Part shown: one piece after another, positions 18,220 to 26,140 of the stretch | Position numbering within the stretch: position 1 is the first letter of the stretch | Layout of the letters: every line of letters begins with the position of its first letter | From: Meiothermus sp. | GTDB lineage: Bacteria > Deinococcota > Deinococci > Deinococcales > Thermaceae | Assembly (NCBI RefSeq): GCF_026004075.1 | Contig: NZ_BPIK01000002.1 | Span: forward strand, 372,001 to 436,000 | Reading direction: 5' to 3' | DNA: 64,000 bases | Made by a program: the position numbers and the translations under genes | Notes under the pieces: generated by a model | What the model saw: the letters and a program-made list of their open reading frames with translations, nothing else | What the model was told of the DNA's origin: nothing | Databases searched by the model: none

Positions 18220-19326
18220 ATGGACAAGCCCTCCCGACTCAGACCGGCCTCCTGGCTGGTGGCCGCCGGCCGCCCAACCGCGCCCGGCGAACCCCTGAAC
18301 ACCCCGTTGGTTCCGGCCTCCAACTTCATCCTGGGGCAGGAACGGGCCTACGCCCGCGACGGCGGCACGCCCACCTGGGAGGCCCTCGAGACCCTGGTGG
18401 GTGGGCTCGAGGATGGGAAGGCCGTGGCCTTTGCCTCGGGCATGGCCGCGGTGGCGGCGGTTTTTGATCAGCTTCCGGTGGGGGCGGTGGTGGTGCTGCC
18501 GGACGACTGCTACCAGGGGGTGGTGGGGCTGGCCCTGGCCGGAGCCGAGAAGAAGCGCTGGTCGGTGCGGCGGCTGGCCCTGGAGGATACCGAGGGCTGG
18601 GTGCGGGCCTGTGGCGAGGCCGACCTGATCTGGATCGAGTCCCCCTCCAACCCGCTGCTCACGGTGGTGGATCTGGCCGCCATCGGACAGGCCCCGCGCA
18701 AACCCGGCGCCATTCTGGCGGTGGACAACACCTTTGCCACCCCCCTCAACCAGCAGCCCCTGGCCTTGGGGGCCACGGTCTCGGTGCAGTCGGCCACCAA
18801 GTTTATCGGGGGCCACTCCGACCTGCTCGGGGGGGTGGCCACCACCCGCGACGAAGCCCTCTGGCAGGCCCTTCGAGCCTCCAGAACCTTGACCGGCGCC
18901 ACCCCCGGCACCCTCGAGGCCTTCCTGGCCGTGCGGGGGGCGCGCACCCTGGCCCTCCGCCTGCAAAAAGCCCAGGAGAACGCCCATACGCTGGCCCTTC
19001 GCCTCGAGCAGCACCCCCGGGTGGCCCGCGTGCGCTACCCAGGCCTGCCCTCCCACCCCACCCACGCCACCGCCAAGCGCGTGCTGAGGGGCTTTGGCAG
19101 CATCATCTCCTTCGAGCTGCACGGTGGGGCCGCCGAGGCCGACGCGGTCTGTCGGCGCGTCCGGCTGATCCGCCACGCCACCAGCCTGGGGGGGGTGGAG
19201 TCCACCATGGAGCGCCGGGCGGCCATTCCGGGGCAGGAGCACCTCCCCCCTTCCCTGCTGCGGCTGAGCGTGGGCATCGAGGATGTCGAGGATCTCTGGG
19301 CCGACCTCGAGGCCGCCCTGCAATAA
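18220..19326 (+). CDS. Cystathionine gamma-synthase/lyase family PLP enzyme
   Basis: A 368-residue Cys/Met-metabolism PLP enzyme. Key features: 'GGTPTWEALETLVGGLEDG' (cofactor phosphate region), 'AFASGMAAVAAVF', 'WIESPSNPLLTVVD', 'VDNTFATPLNQQPLALGA' and the PLP lysine in 'SVQSATKFIGGHSDLLGG'. The C-terminal 'HATSLGGVESTMERRA' is the substrate-carboxylate region. Cystathionine gamma-synthase, gamma-lyase and methionine gamma-lyase share these motifs, so the exact reaction is open. No transsulfuration neighbour is present. Expressed from the divergent promoter pair. Confidence 0.9.
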   Translation: MDKPSRLRPASWLVAAGRPTAPGEPLNTPLVPASNFILGQERAYARDGGTPTWEALETLVGGLEDGKAVAFASGMAAVAAVFDQLPVGAVVVLPDDCYQGVVGLALAGAEKKRWSVRRLALEDTEGWVRACGEADLIWIESPSNPLLTVVDLAAIGQAPRKPGAILAVDNTFATPLNQQPLALGATVSVQSATKFIGGHSDLLGGVATTRDEALWQALRASRTLTGATPGTLEAFLAVRGARTLALRLQKAQENAHTLALRLEQHPRVARVRYPGLPSHPTHATAKRVLRGFGSIISFELHGGAAEADAVCRRVRLIRHATSLGGVESTMERRAAIPGQEHLPPSLLRLSVGIEDVEDLWADLEAALQ

Positions 19327-19355
19327 CCCGCTCAACCTGCTATACTTTTGGCTTT

Positions 19356-20402
19356 GTGGAGAACCTCACCCCCCGCGCCCTGGGCTTCCGCATGCCCGCC
19401 GAGTGGGCCCCGCACGCCGCCACCTGGACGGCCTGGCCCTACGACGAGGAGAAATGGCTGGGCTACCTGGAGCCTGTACGACAGGAGTTTGCCGCCTTCG
19501 TGAACACCCTGGCCCGCTTCGAGCCGGTGCACCTGGTGCTGCACGACGAAGAATCCGAGCGGGACGCAAAAGAGCGGCTGACTGGCCCCATCCACTTCCA
19601 CCGCATCCCCCACGACGACCTGTGGCTGCGCGACTCCGGGGCGATTTTTGTAACCCGTACCCCCCCATCGGGGCCGGTTGAGGTGGCCGCCGTCAGCTGG
19701 GAGTTCAACGGCTGGGGCGGGAAGTACCCAGCCCAGCAGGACAACCAGATGCCCTTGCAGATGGCCCGCATCCTGGACATGGGGCTGTTCGAGGCGGGCA
19801 TCGTGATGGAGGGGGGGAGCCTCGAGGTCAACGGCCAGGGGGTGGGCCTCACCACCCGGCAGTGCCTGCTCTCGCCGGCGCGCAACCCCGGCCTCGACGA
19901 GGAGGTGCTCGAGGGCTACCTGCAACAGTTTCTGGGCATCGAGCACCTGATCTGGCTGGGCAACGGCCTCGAGGGCGACCACACCGACGGGCACATCGAC
20001 ACCCTGACCCGCTTCACCTCGCCCCACACCATCGTCACAGCGGTCTGCCCAGACCCCGACGACCCCAACCACCGCCCCCTGCAGGAGAACCTGGAAATCC
20101 TGCGAAGCCTGGGGGGTTTTCGCATCGTAGAGCTGCCCCTCCCCAAAAACCCGCTCTGGCTGGATAGCGAAACCCGCCTCCCCCTCACCTACGCCAACTT
20201 TTACATCGCCAACGGCGCCGTGCTGGTGCCCATCTACGGCGACCCCCACGACGAACAGGCCCTGGAAATCCTGCGCCCGCTCTTCCCTGGACGCGAGGTG
20301 ATCGGCCTCCAAAGCCGCTACCTGATCACCGGCGGGGGCAGCTTCCACTGTGTCACCCAGCAGCAGCCCGCCGGTGCCATATGGCCGGGTGAGGAACGCT
20401 AG
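19356..20402 (+). CDS. aguA: Agmatine deiminase
   Basis: A 348-residue guanidino-group-modifying enzyme that hydrolyses agmatine to N-carbamoylputrescine. Motifs: 'MPAEWAPHAATWTAWPYDEE', 'DDLWLRDSGAIFV', 'GGSLEVNGQGVGLTT', 'EGDHTDGHIDTLTRF' (catalytic His/Asp region) and the nucleophile Cys in 'GGGSFHCVTQQQP'. The start is GTG; TATACT at 19341-19346 is 9 nt upstream. aguB follows after 10 bp, so the two enzymes give a complete agmatine-to-putrescine route. Confidence 0.95.
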   Translation: MENLTPRALGFRMPAEWAPHAATWTAWPYDEEKWLGYLEPVRQEFAAFVNTLARFEPVHLVLHDEESERDAKERLTGPIHFHRIPHDDLWLRDSGAIFVTRTPPSGPVEVAAVSWEFNGWGGKYPAQQDNQMPLQMARILDMGLFEAGIVMEGGSLEVNGQGVGLTTRQCLLSPARNPGLDEEVLEGYLQQFLGIEHLIWLGNGLEGDHTDGHIDTLTRFTSPHTIVTAVCPDPDDPNHRPLQENLEILRSLGGFRIVELPLPKNPLWLDSETRLPLTYANFYIANGAVLVPIYGDPHDEQALEILRPLFPGREVIGLQSRYLITGGGSFHCVTQQQPAGAIWPGEER

Positions 20403-20412
20403 AGGAGCCGCC

Positions 20413-21294
20413 ATGACCAAGCTAGCCGTTGTTCAGATGTCCATGACCGCCGACCGCGAGCAGAACGTGGCCAAGGCCACCCAGATGGTGCGCCAAGCCG
20501 CCGCCCAGGGCGCACAGATCGTGCTGCTGCCCGAGCTTTTCGAGAGTCTCTACTTCTGCCAGGTCGAGCGGGAAAGGTTCTTTGCCCTGGCCCACCCGGT
20601 CGAGCATCACCCTTTTCTGCCGCACTTCCAGCAGCTAGCCCGGGAGCTACAGGTGGTGCTGCCCATCTCGTTTTTCGAAAAAGCGGGGCAGGCCTACTTC
20701 AACAGCCTGGCCCTGATTGACGCCTCGGGGGAGGTGCTGGGGGTTTACCGCAAGTCGCACATCCCCGACGGCCCCGGTTACGAGGAGAAATACTACTTCA
20801 ACCCCGGCGATACCGGCTTCAAGGCCTTCTCTACCCGCTTCGGCCACGTGGGGGCCGGCATCTGCTGGGATCAGTGGTTCCCCGAGTGCGCCCGCAGCAT
20901 GGCCCTGCTGGGGGCCGAGATTCTGCTCTACCCCACGGCCATCGGCTCCGAGCCGGTCGAGGCCGGTGGGGTGGATACCAAGGATATGTGGCAGCGGGCC
21001 ATGATCGGCCATGCGGTTGCGAACCTCTGCTACCTGGCGGCGGCCAACCGGGTGGGCACCGAGGTGGTGGAGGGCCACACCCAGACCTACTACGGCTCCT
21101 CCTTCATCGCCGACTACATGGGCAACAAACTGGCCGAGGCCGGCCGCAGCGAAGAGACCATCCTGCTGGCCGAGCTCAACCTGGAGGAAGCCCGCGCTTT
21201 CCGGGCCGGTTTTGGCTTCTTCCGCGACCGCCGGCCCGAGCTGTACGGCCCCCTCCTGACCCTGGACGGCAAAACCCGTCCCCCCCGGTCTTGA
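20413..21294 (+). CDS. aguB: N-carbamoylputrescine amidase
   Basis: A 293-residue nitrilase-superfamily enzyme that removes the carbamoyl group from N-carbamoylputrescine to give putrescine, CO2 and ammonia. The catalytic triad is visible: Glu in 'LLPELFESLYF', Lys in 'VYRKSHIPDGPGYEEKYYF' and Cys in 'AGICWDQWFPECARSM'. AGAGGAG lies 6 nt before the ATG at 20413, a good ribosome-binding site as expected for the second gene of a transcript. It pairs with aguA. Confidence 0.95.
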   Translation: MTKLAVVQMSMTADREQNVAKATQMVRQAAAQGAQIVLLPELFESLYFCQVERERFFALAHPVEHHPFLPHFQQLARELQVVLPISFFEKAGQAYFNSLALIDASGEVLGVYRKSHIPDGPGYEEKYYFNPGDTGFKAFSTRFGHVGAGICWDQWFPECARSMALLGAEILLYPTAIGSEPVEAGGVDTKDMWQRAMIGHAVANLCYLAAANRVGTEVVEGHTQTYYGSSFIADYMGNKLAEAGRSEETILLAELNLEEARAFRAGFGFFRDRRPELYGPLLTLDGKTRPPRS

Positions 21295-21304
21295 CACCTG
21301 GCAC

Positions 21305-21709
21305 CTAACGGATTAACCGCAGGCCGGGGAAGACCGCGGTGAAAACCGTGTCGTCGAAGCTCATCACCCCGAGCCCGTGATGCTCGGCATGGGCGGCAAT
21401 CAGGAAATAGGCCAGGATTCTTCGCGGGAGCCCGCCCTTGCGCCGTAGCTGCGCGTACTGTCCAAAGCCCCTACCCGCCGCTTCCCAAACCGTGGGCGGC
21501 ATCTCCCAAAGGGTAGATATCTGGGCTTTCTGAAGGAACAATTGGATGCCCGGGGCATCGCTCGAGGCCATCAGCTCGGCGTGTACCACCGGCGAGAGAA
21601 CCAGCGCCTCCAGGGCCCCATACTTTTTCAGGAGCTGCCGGGCACGGTCGTGGTGGACATCCGCCTTGTTGAGCGCCGAAAATATCACGTTGGTATCCAG
21701 GCTAATCAT
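21305..21709 (-). CDS. PIN-domain toxin-like protein, third acidic residue replaced
   Basis: A 134-residue VapC-family protein, normally an Mg-dependent RNase toxin. 'MISLDTNVIFSAL' carries the first Asp, 'PVVHAELMA' the Glu and 'MSFDDTVF' the last acidic site. The helix usually reading '(A)DFLIAAHA' here reads 'LAYFLIAAHAEHHG', so the third catalytic Asp is Tyr (TAT for GAT), which may abolish activity. It overlaps the AbrB-type antitoxin by 8 bp, the usual operon order. Start at 21709, not the upstream in-frame ATGs inside the antitoxin gene. Confidence 0.85.
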   Translation of the reverse strand: MISLDTNVIFSALNKADVHHDRARQLLKKYGALEALVLSPVVHAELMASSDAPGIQLFLQKAQISTLWEMPPTVWEAAGRGFGQYAQLRRKGGLPRRILAYFLIAAHAEHHGLGVMSFDDTVFTAVFPGLRLIR

Positions 21710-21956
21710 CCAGACTCCGCATCTCCCGCACGTACCGCACGGCATCATCGTGGGTCTCGGCGCGTAGCGCGGCGAAGTCGTGCTCGGCAAGCACCTCGTC
21801 GAGCACCTTGGACAGGTCGGGGCGGATCACCCGGATCTCGAGACACCCCTCCTTGACCACGTACTCCACGCGGTCGCCCGGCTTGATGCCCAGCGCCTTG
21901 CGGACTTCTACCGGTAGAGTAAGTTGATATTTTCCACTTACTAATCCTTGCGCCAT
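21702..21956 (-). CDS. AbrB/SpoVT-type antitoxin
   Basis: An 84-residue protein whose first ~45 residues form a swapped-hairpin AbrB DNA-binding domain ('LVSGKYQLTLPVEVRKALGI', then KPGDRVEYVV). The rest is a helical tail that would neutralise the PIN partner. Such antitoxins usually autorepress the operon. TACAGT lies 6 nt upstream of the ATG (leaderless pattern), and AGTAAGT motifs recur around the start (on both sides of the ATG), possible operator elements. Confidence 0.88.
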   Translation of the reverse strand: MAQGLVSGKYQLTLPVEVRKALGIKPGDRVEYVVKEGCLEIRVIRPDLSKVLDEVLAEHDFAALRAETHDDAVRYVREMRSLDD

Positions 21957-22054
21957 AAACTTACTGTAGCAGAAAGTGAGGTTGTATGGCATGGCAGCAA
22001 TCGAGGGACGGATCCTCTTCCCCCACACAGGCTGGCTTTGGATAAACTTTGGAC

Positions 22055-22819
22055 ATGTTTCACGGCAAAGTGGTACTAGTCACCGGCGCAGCCAGGGGCA
22101 TTGGACGGGCCATCGCCGAGGCTTTTGCGGAGGAGCGGGCTCTTCTGGTTCTGTGCGACGTGCGGCCCGAGGGCCTCGAGGTAGCCAAGCACCTGGGAGG
22201 CTTATTCGTCTACGCCGACCTGGCCCAGCCCGAACACCGCGAGCGTTTTGTCGAGCAGGCGGTTAAGCAGTGGGGCGGGGTGCACGTCCTGGTCAACAAT
22301 GCAGCCATCGCGCCGCCCGGCTCGGCGCTCAAGGTGGGGCTGGCCGACTGGCGGCAGGCCCTGGAGGTCAACCTGACCGCCCCCATGCACCTCTCGGCGC
22401 TGGCCGCGCGAGAGATGGTCAAAAACGGTGGGGGTGCGATTGTGAACGTAGCCAGCGTGCAGGGCCTGTTCGCCGAACAGAACAACGCGGCCTACAACGC
22501 TTCCAAAGGGGGCCTGGTCAACCTGACCCGCTCCCTTGCACTCGACCTGGCCCCCATGAACATCCGGGTCAATGCGGTGGCCCCTGGGGCCATCGCTACC
22601 GAAAACGTGCTGGAGGCCATTCAGATGTCCCCGCACCCCGAACTCACCCGCCAGGACTGGGAAGACCTGCACGCCCTGCGCCGCTTAGGCAGGCCCGAGG
22701 AGGTCGCCCAGGCGGTGGTGTTCCTGGCCTCCGAGAAGGCCAGCTTTATCACCGGCGCGATTCTGCCGGTAGACGGCGGCATGACCGCCAGCTTCATGAT
22801 GGCGGGCCGGCCGGTTTAG
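22055..22819 (+). CDS. Short-chain dehydrogenase/reductase
   Basis: A 254-residue classical SDR. NAD(P)-binding '[16 protein letters not shown]' is at the N-terminus; an Asp in 'LCDVRPEG' after strand 2 favours NAD. '[10 protein letters not shown]', Ser in 'NVASVQGLF' and the catalytic 'YNASK' complete the active site. '[10 protein letters not shown]' ends the fold. The substrate is unknown. TAAACT lies 6 nt before the ATG at 22055 and there is no Shine-Dalgarno. Divergent from the AbrB/PIN pair (98 bp). Confidence 0.9.
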   Translation: MFHGKVVLVTGAARGIGRAIAEAFAEERALLVLCDVRPEGLEVAKHLGGLFVYADLAQPEHRERFVEQAVKQWGGVHVLVNNAAIAPPGSALKVGLADWRQALEVNLTAPMHLSALAAREMVKNGGGAIVNVASVQGLFAEQNNAAYNASKGGLVNLTRSLALDLAPMNIRVNAVAPGAIATENVLEAIQMSPHPELTRQDWEDLHALRRLGRPEEVAQAVVFLASEKASFITGAILPVDGGMTASFMMAGRPV

Positions 22820-22826
22820 CCAGCGC

Positions 22827-23105
22827 CTACTGTTCGTGCAGCAGCAGCTCGCCGCTGGGCTTTTCGCCCTCGGTGCCCCGGACGTTGGCCCAGTGTTTGA
22901 GCAGCTGGTCGCGGGCATCCAGAATGGCCTGCTGGATGCGGCCCAGTTCGGCACGGGAAAAACCGTTGTTGGACTGCAAGGCCAGCGGCTGCAGCGAGAA
23001 CTTGGCCACATGCCCCTCGTGTTTGACGCAGATATAGGGGGGCTCGAGGTTATAGCCCGAGTTGACATAAAAGCGATACTGTCCCGAACGGTGAAGAGTA
23101 ATCAT
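22827..23105 (-). CDS. DUF4160 family protein
   Basis: A 92-residue protein matching the DUF4160 pattern: 'MITLHRSGQYRFYVNSGYN', then 'PPYICVKHEGHVAKFSL' and a final helix pair ('GFSRAELGRIQQAILDARDQ'). Many family members sit beside a DUF2442 partner in toxin/antitoxin-like pairs; none is visible here. AGGAGG lies 12 nt before the ATG at 23105. The frame is open further upstream through a hairpin region to 23231, but that part encodes an unusual Phe/Leu-rich segment. Confidence 0.75.
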   Translation of the reverse strand: MITLHRSGQYRFYVNSGYNLEPPYICVKHEGHVAKFSLQPLALQSNNGFSRAELGRIQQAILDARDQLLKHWANVRGTEGEKPSGELLLHEQ

Positions 23106-23173
23106 ATAGGGCTGGTTCCTCCTGTGGTGTGACAAATAACCGTGAATATAAAAGAAGACGTAACGCCATAGTA

Positions 23174-23256
23174 GCAAAAAGAAGCCCCGCCGGTATGAGA
23201 TGGTGTTAATCTCCGTCGGGGCCTGTTGCATCCGAGGTAAACGGGGTTCTCTCCCC
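23174..23256 (-). terminator. Hairpin(s) with T-rich tail upstream of the DUF4160 gene
   Basis: On the minus strand GCCCCGACGG (23213-23222) pairs, with one mismatch, with CCGGCGGGGC (23184-23193), followed by TTCTTTTT. A second perfect small hairpin, GGGG-AGAGAA-CCCC, lies at 23243-23256. It may simply terminate Nudix transcription. Because it precedes DUF4160 by ~80 nt and overlaps a short ATG-initiated Phe-rich reading frame, an attenuator is also possible. Confidence 0.55.
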
Positions 23257-23294
23257 TGCGGCTTCGGGCGGCCTCAGTTCGGAGGACAGGCCGA

Positions 23295-23786
23295 CTAGCG
23301 GCTAAACGACCAGGAGAGCACCTGGCCCCTGCGGTAGGGCATCACTCCATGAAAAGGCCGTGGATCGGCATCGAAAACCAGCGGCAAGAAGTACCGGTCG
23401 CCCGGCCACATGGGCAGCTCCTGGCGCAGAATTTTTTGGATGGGTACCCAGTGCAGCTCGCCTTCGCCGTTGGCTGTATGGGGGCTGCCTGTCCACTCCG
23501 TAATCAGAAAAATGAAGCCGAACCAGTCCTCGCCCTGCCGGCCAAACCCCGGCCAGGAAATGGTGCCGCGCAGGTTGAGTTGCAGTGCGGTGAGGCCGGA
23601 TTCTTCCAGGATTTCCCGCCGCATGCCTGCCGCTACGTCTTCGTGGGGCTCGAGCTTGCCGCCCAGGCCGTTGTATTTGCCATAGGCCGGATCCTGAGGC
23701 CGGGCGTTGCGGTGCACCAACAACACCTCCTGTCTGTCTGGCGACAGAACGAAGCCCAGGGTAGCCAGGATGGGGGTATAGGGCAT
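23295..23786 (-). CDS. Nudix hydrolase (MutT/8-oxo-dGTPase-like)
   Basis: A 163-residue Nudix protein. The Nudix box is complete: 'GKLEPHEDVAAGMRREILEE' followed by SGL. The rest resembles the MTH1-like subgroup ('VHRNARPQDPAYGKYNGLG', 'GRQGEDWFGFIFL'), which hydrolyses oxidised purine nucleoside triphosphates. Start at 23786, 16 bp after the stop of the zinc-ribbon gene on the same strand, so they are probably co-transcribed. Confidence 0.88.
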   Translation of the reverse strand: MPYTPILATLGFVLSPDRQEVLLVHRNARPQDPAYGKYNGLGGKLEPHEDVAAGMRREILEESGLTALQLNLRGTISWPGFGRQGEDWFGFIFLITEWTGSPHTANGEGELHWVPIQKILRQELPMWPGDRYFLPLVFDADPRPFHGVMPYRRGQVLSWSFSR

Positions 23787-23802
23787 GAGCGCGCGACCGG
23801 GG

Positions 23803-24540
23803 CTACTCGCCTTTCCACAGGATGCGCCCACAGGAAGGGCAGCGCACCACCTTGCTGGCCTGGTGAACCTGCTGGGCCACGTGCATGGGAAGCTGCACAT
23901 TGCAGGCCGTGCAGCGGTAGCCGCTGCCGGTTTTGGTCATTTTAGCCAGGCCGGTGCCTTTGCGGGCCCTGCGGATGGACTCGTACTCCTTTACGATGGC
24001 GCTCGGGATTGTAGCTGCCAACTGGTCGCGGTTGACTTTTTTAGTCTGGTATTGGACCTCGAGGGCATCCACCCGCTCCTGGTTGGCAGCTTCCAGCGCC
24101 TGGAGCTTGGGTCTGGCCTCCTCTACCTGCGCTTTGACCTGGGCCAGTTCCGCCTCTAGCTTTTCGATCTGCTCGAGCAGCGGCATAATCTGACCGACGA
24201 TATCCTTATTGTTGCCCTCGAGGTCTTCGATCAGGCCCGACAACTGGCGAATCTGCTCGCCGTACTGGGTCTGCTCTTTAGCCCCGGTGGCCTGGGCCTG
24301 GGCTGCCTTGGCTTTTTCGCGCTTGCTTTTGAGGTCTTGCAGCTCGAGGTCGAGCTTGCTGTAGGCCAGGCGCACCTCGTTCAACTGCTCTTGCAAATCG
24401 CCCAGGTGGATTTCCAATTCCCTCAAGTGCACACGGGCCTGCGCCAGCTCCTCGGGTATGCGGGATTGATCTTCGCGAATCTGGTCAAGCTCGAGGTCGC
24501 GTTCTTGCAGGCGGTTCAACTCGGCCAGTGGGTCACTCAC
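23803..24540 (-). CDS. Coiled-coil protein with C-terminal C4 zinc ribbon
   Basis: A 245-residue protein. Residues ~5-180 are a long, heptad-rich antiparallel coiled coil; the end has two CxxC knuckles ('YRCTACNVQL' and 'VVRCPSCGRILW'). This is the layout of the CT398/HP0958 (zf-RING_7) family, some members of which act as RNA- or protein-binding chaperones. The start is GTG at 24540; TAGACT lies 6 nt upstream (leaderless). The specific role is unknown. Confidence 0.85.
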   Translation of the reverse strand: MSDPLAELNRLQERDLELDQIREDQSRIPEELAQARVHLRELEIHLGDLQEQLNEVRLAYSKLDLELQDLKSKREKAKAAQAQATGAKEQTQYGEQIRQLSGLIEDLEGNNKDIVGQIMPLLEQIEKLEAELAQVKAQVEEARPKLQALEAANQERVDALEVQYQTKKVNRDQLAATIPSAIVKEYESIRRARKGTGLAKMTKTGSGYRCTACNVQLPMHVAQQVHQASKVVRCPSCGRILWKGE

Positions 24541-24600
24541 ATCTATAGTCTAACACCCTCGAGCAGGCCAAAGGCTAGGGGCCTTCACCGGCCCAGCTTC

Positions 24601-25122
24601 CTAAACCGTTCCCAGTTTGGCCTCGTCGGCCAGATCGGGCGTTTCTTCTTCCGTCTTTTGGGCCTTTTTACCTTTGCCGGGCTTACGATCGAGCTTACGC
24701 ACTTCCTCGATAAAGTTTTCCAGACTATCGAATTCGCGGTAGACCGAAGCGAAGCGAATGTAGGCCACCGGATCGAGTTCCTTCAAGAAAGCCAGCGAGC
24801 GCAGCCCGATCTCTTCAGAGGTAATTTCCATCTCTTTGACGGTATCTTCAAAGCCAAAAGCAAACTCCTGCAGCACCTCCGGGTCAATGGGACGCTTCTG
24901 GGCCGCTAGGCTCAAGCCCCGCAATAGTTTGTTGGGGTCAAAGGTTTCCTTGCGTCCCGAGCGCTTGATAACCAGGAGTGGCTCCACCTGGGCCCGCTCG
25001 TAGGTGGTAAAGCGACGCTTACAGGCCGGGCACTCCCGGCGACGTCGAATCACCGAGCCCTCGTCCGAAGGACGGGAGTCCAGCACGCGGCTATCGGGAT
25101 GTCCACAGAAGGGGCAGTTCAT
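24601..25122 (-). CDS. nrdR: NrdR transcriptional repressor
   Basis: A 173-residue NrdR. An N-terminal zinc ribbon ('MNCPFCGHPDSRVLDSR' and 'CPACKRRFTTYER') is followed by an ATP-cone ('VIKRSGRKETFDPNKLLRGL' to ~residue 140). NrdR senses ATP/dATP and represses ribonucleotide reductase genes at NrdR boxes. A Lys-rich, acidic-ended tail of ~25 residues is extra to the family. No nrd gene is in the window. Confidence 0.96.
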   Translation of the reverse strand: MNCPFCGHPDSRVLDSRPSDEGSVIRRRRECPACKRRFTTYERAQVEPLLVIKRSGRKETFDPNKLLRGLSLAAQKRPIDPEVLQEFAFGFEDTVKEMEITSEEIGLRSLAFLKELDPVAYIRFASVYREFDSLENFIEEVRKLDRKPGKGKKAQKTEEETPDLADEAKLGTV

Positions 25123-25161
25123 AGACCTGACCTCAGCGTGCAGAGTGCAGTTTCTACCTCC

Positions 25162-25881
25162 TCACGGCAGCTCCCTCAGCAGGTCGTAGATTTCCGGCTG
25201 GTGCGGCGGCTCAGGCAGAAGAACCTCCAGGAGCTGGCCCCGCACCCCCTCTGAGACCATTGAACCAAGGGCTACCGCTACCCGCACCAGGGAGCGGTCG
25301 TGCTCTTCCCCCACAGGGTCGCGACTAGGGATGACCCCATTAACCCGCACGTTGGTGGGGAATATGCGGGTTGCGCCTTCTATCAGACCGCTTACCGCAC
25401 CGCGAATGGCAGCTACATGGGGCTGTTCACGCTGCAAGGGCGGAAGTACCAGGGTGACAAATCCGCCTCCACTCAAGTAGCGCAAACCCTGCTGCAATAC
25501 GTACAGGCTCGACTTTACATCGGCGTTGAGTAGGTCGTACCACTCAGCCTCTAATAGCTCGACAAAGGGGGTTTTACTCTCGGCGCTGGTTACGTGCACA
25601 ATTCCATCGAGCATTCCGAATAGCTCCTCGATTTTCTCGAAGGTGTTCATCACATCCAGCACCACCGACATATCCCCCCGGATGGGGATGGCCGGCGCAC
25701 CAAACTGCTCAACCTCCGAAGCAATGGCGGTAGCCATTTCTACGTCGGGGTCAACCGTAATAACCGTAGCCCCGTTGCGGGCATAGGAACGGGCGATAGA
25801 GCGCCCAAAACCACGCCCGGCGCCTGTCACCATGACGATGCGCTGCTCCAAACCCAACAAATCTCGTGAAAATTCGACCAT
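25162..25881 (-). CDS. SDR-fold protein lacking the catalytic Tyr-Lys
   Basis: A 239-residue Rossmann protein of the SDR superfamily with an intact dinucleotide motif ('MVTGAGRGFGRSIARSY'). Where SDRs have YxxxK it reads 'VAAIRGAVSGLIEG', so neither Tyr nor Lys is present; the conserved NAG also reads 'VTSAES'. It is probably a non-enzymatic nucleotide-binding protein or has a changed mechanism. TATGAT lies 8 nt before the ATG at 25881. It lies just upstream of nrdR on the same strand. Confidence 0.8.
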   Translation of the reverse strand: MVEFSRDLLGLEQRIVMVTGAGRGFGRSIARSYARNGATVITVDPDVEMATAIASEVEQFGAPAIPIRGDMSVVLDVMNTFEKIEELFGMLDGIVHVTSAESKTPFVELLEAEWYDLLNADVKSSLYVLQQGLRYLSGGGFVTLVLPPLQREQPHVAAIRGAVSGLIEGATRIFPTNVRVNGVIPSRDPVGEEHDRSLVRVAVALGSMVSEGVRGQLLEVLLPEPPHQPEIYDLLRELP

Positions 25882-25938
25882 TGCCCCTCATCATAGCGCA
25901 AAAGGCTGTGTAGGGCGTAGCACGAGGAACAACCCGTC

Positions 25939-25968
25939 TTGCGGAGTTTATTGAACCCGTGCTATATT
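25939..25968 (+). promoter_or_regulatory. Candidate promoter of the 26-codon ORF
   Basis: TTGCGG (25939-25944) and TATATT (25963-25968) are separated by 18 bp, placing the transcript start about 30 nt before the small ORF. Only moderately close to consensus. Confidence 0.45.
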
Positions 25969-26005
25969 TCAGAAGTTAGATAAACGTCGCAAAGGAGGTG
26001 AACCC

Positions 26006-26086
26006 ATGACGATGATTTCCCACTTTATGCCTGCCCCTGGAGTCGCGTCGGTGGTTTGCCGCCCTACGGTTGCGTTAATGCCATAA
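26006..26086 (+). CDS. 26-residue ORF with an almost perfect Shine-Dalgarno (leader peptide candidate)
   Basis: ATG at 26006 to TAA at 26086 encodes 26 residues ending 'VCRPTVALMP'. AAAGGAGGTGA, an almost complete complement of the 16S 3' end, is 4 nt upstream, by far the strongest ribosome-binding site noticed in the window. Twenty bp after the stop is a perfect 10-bp hairpin. The peptide is not a clear membrane toxin and no family is known. Inference: a leader peptide whose translation controls the downstream acetyltransferase array. Confidence 0.55.
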   Translation: MTMISHFMPAPGVASVVCRPTVALMP

Positions 26087-26105
26087 AAGCATTCCCGTAT
26101 ATCCG

Positions 26106-26140
26106 AGCTGGGGGCGAATCCAAAAGCCCCCAGCTTTCTC
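26106..26140 (+). terminator. Hairpin after the 26-codon ORF
   Basis: AGCTGGGGGC and GCCCCCAGCT are perfect 10-bp arms with a 10-nt loop, followed by TTCTC. The U-run is weak for a full terminator, so partial termination or attenuation before the acetyltransferase array is plausible. Confidence 0.6.

Noticed and set aside
18193-19335. Long minus-strand frame opposite the PLP enzyme gene, in frame with the 77-residue protein
   Set aside because: The plus-strand enzyme is unmistakable and the minus frame has Gly/His/Pro/Gln-rich non-globular composition. The promoter boxes mark the real start at 18186.
23106-23294. Known riboswitch or SRP/6S-like RNA
   Set aside because: Small hairpins are present but no conserved riboswitch or SRP core was recognised, so no RNA gene was called.
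26006-26086. Type I toxin peptide
   Set aside because: The 26 residues are not a convincing membrane helix and no antisense promoter was seen; a leader role fits the context better.
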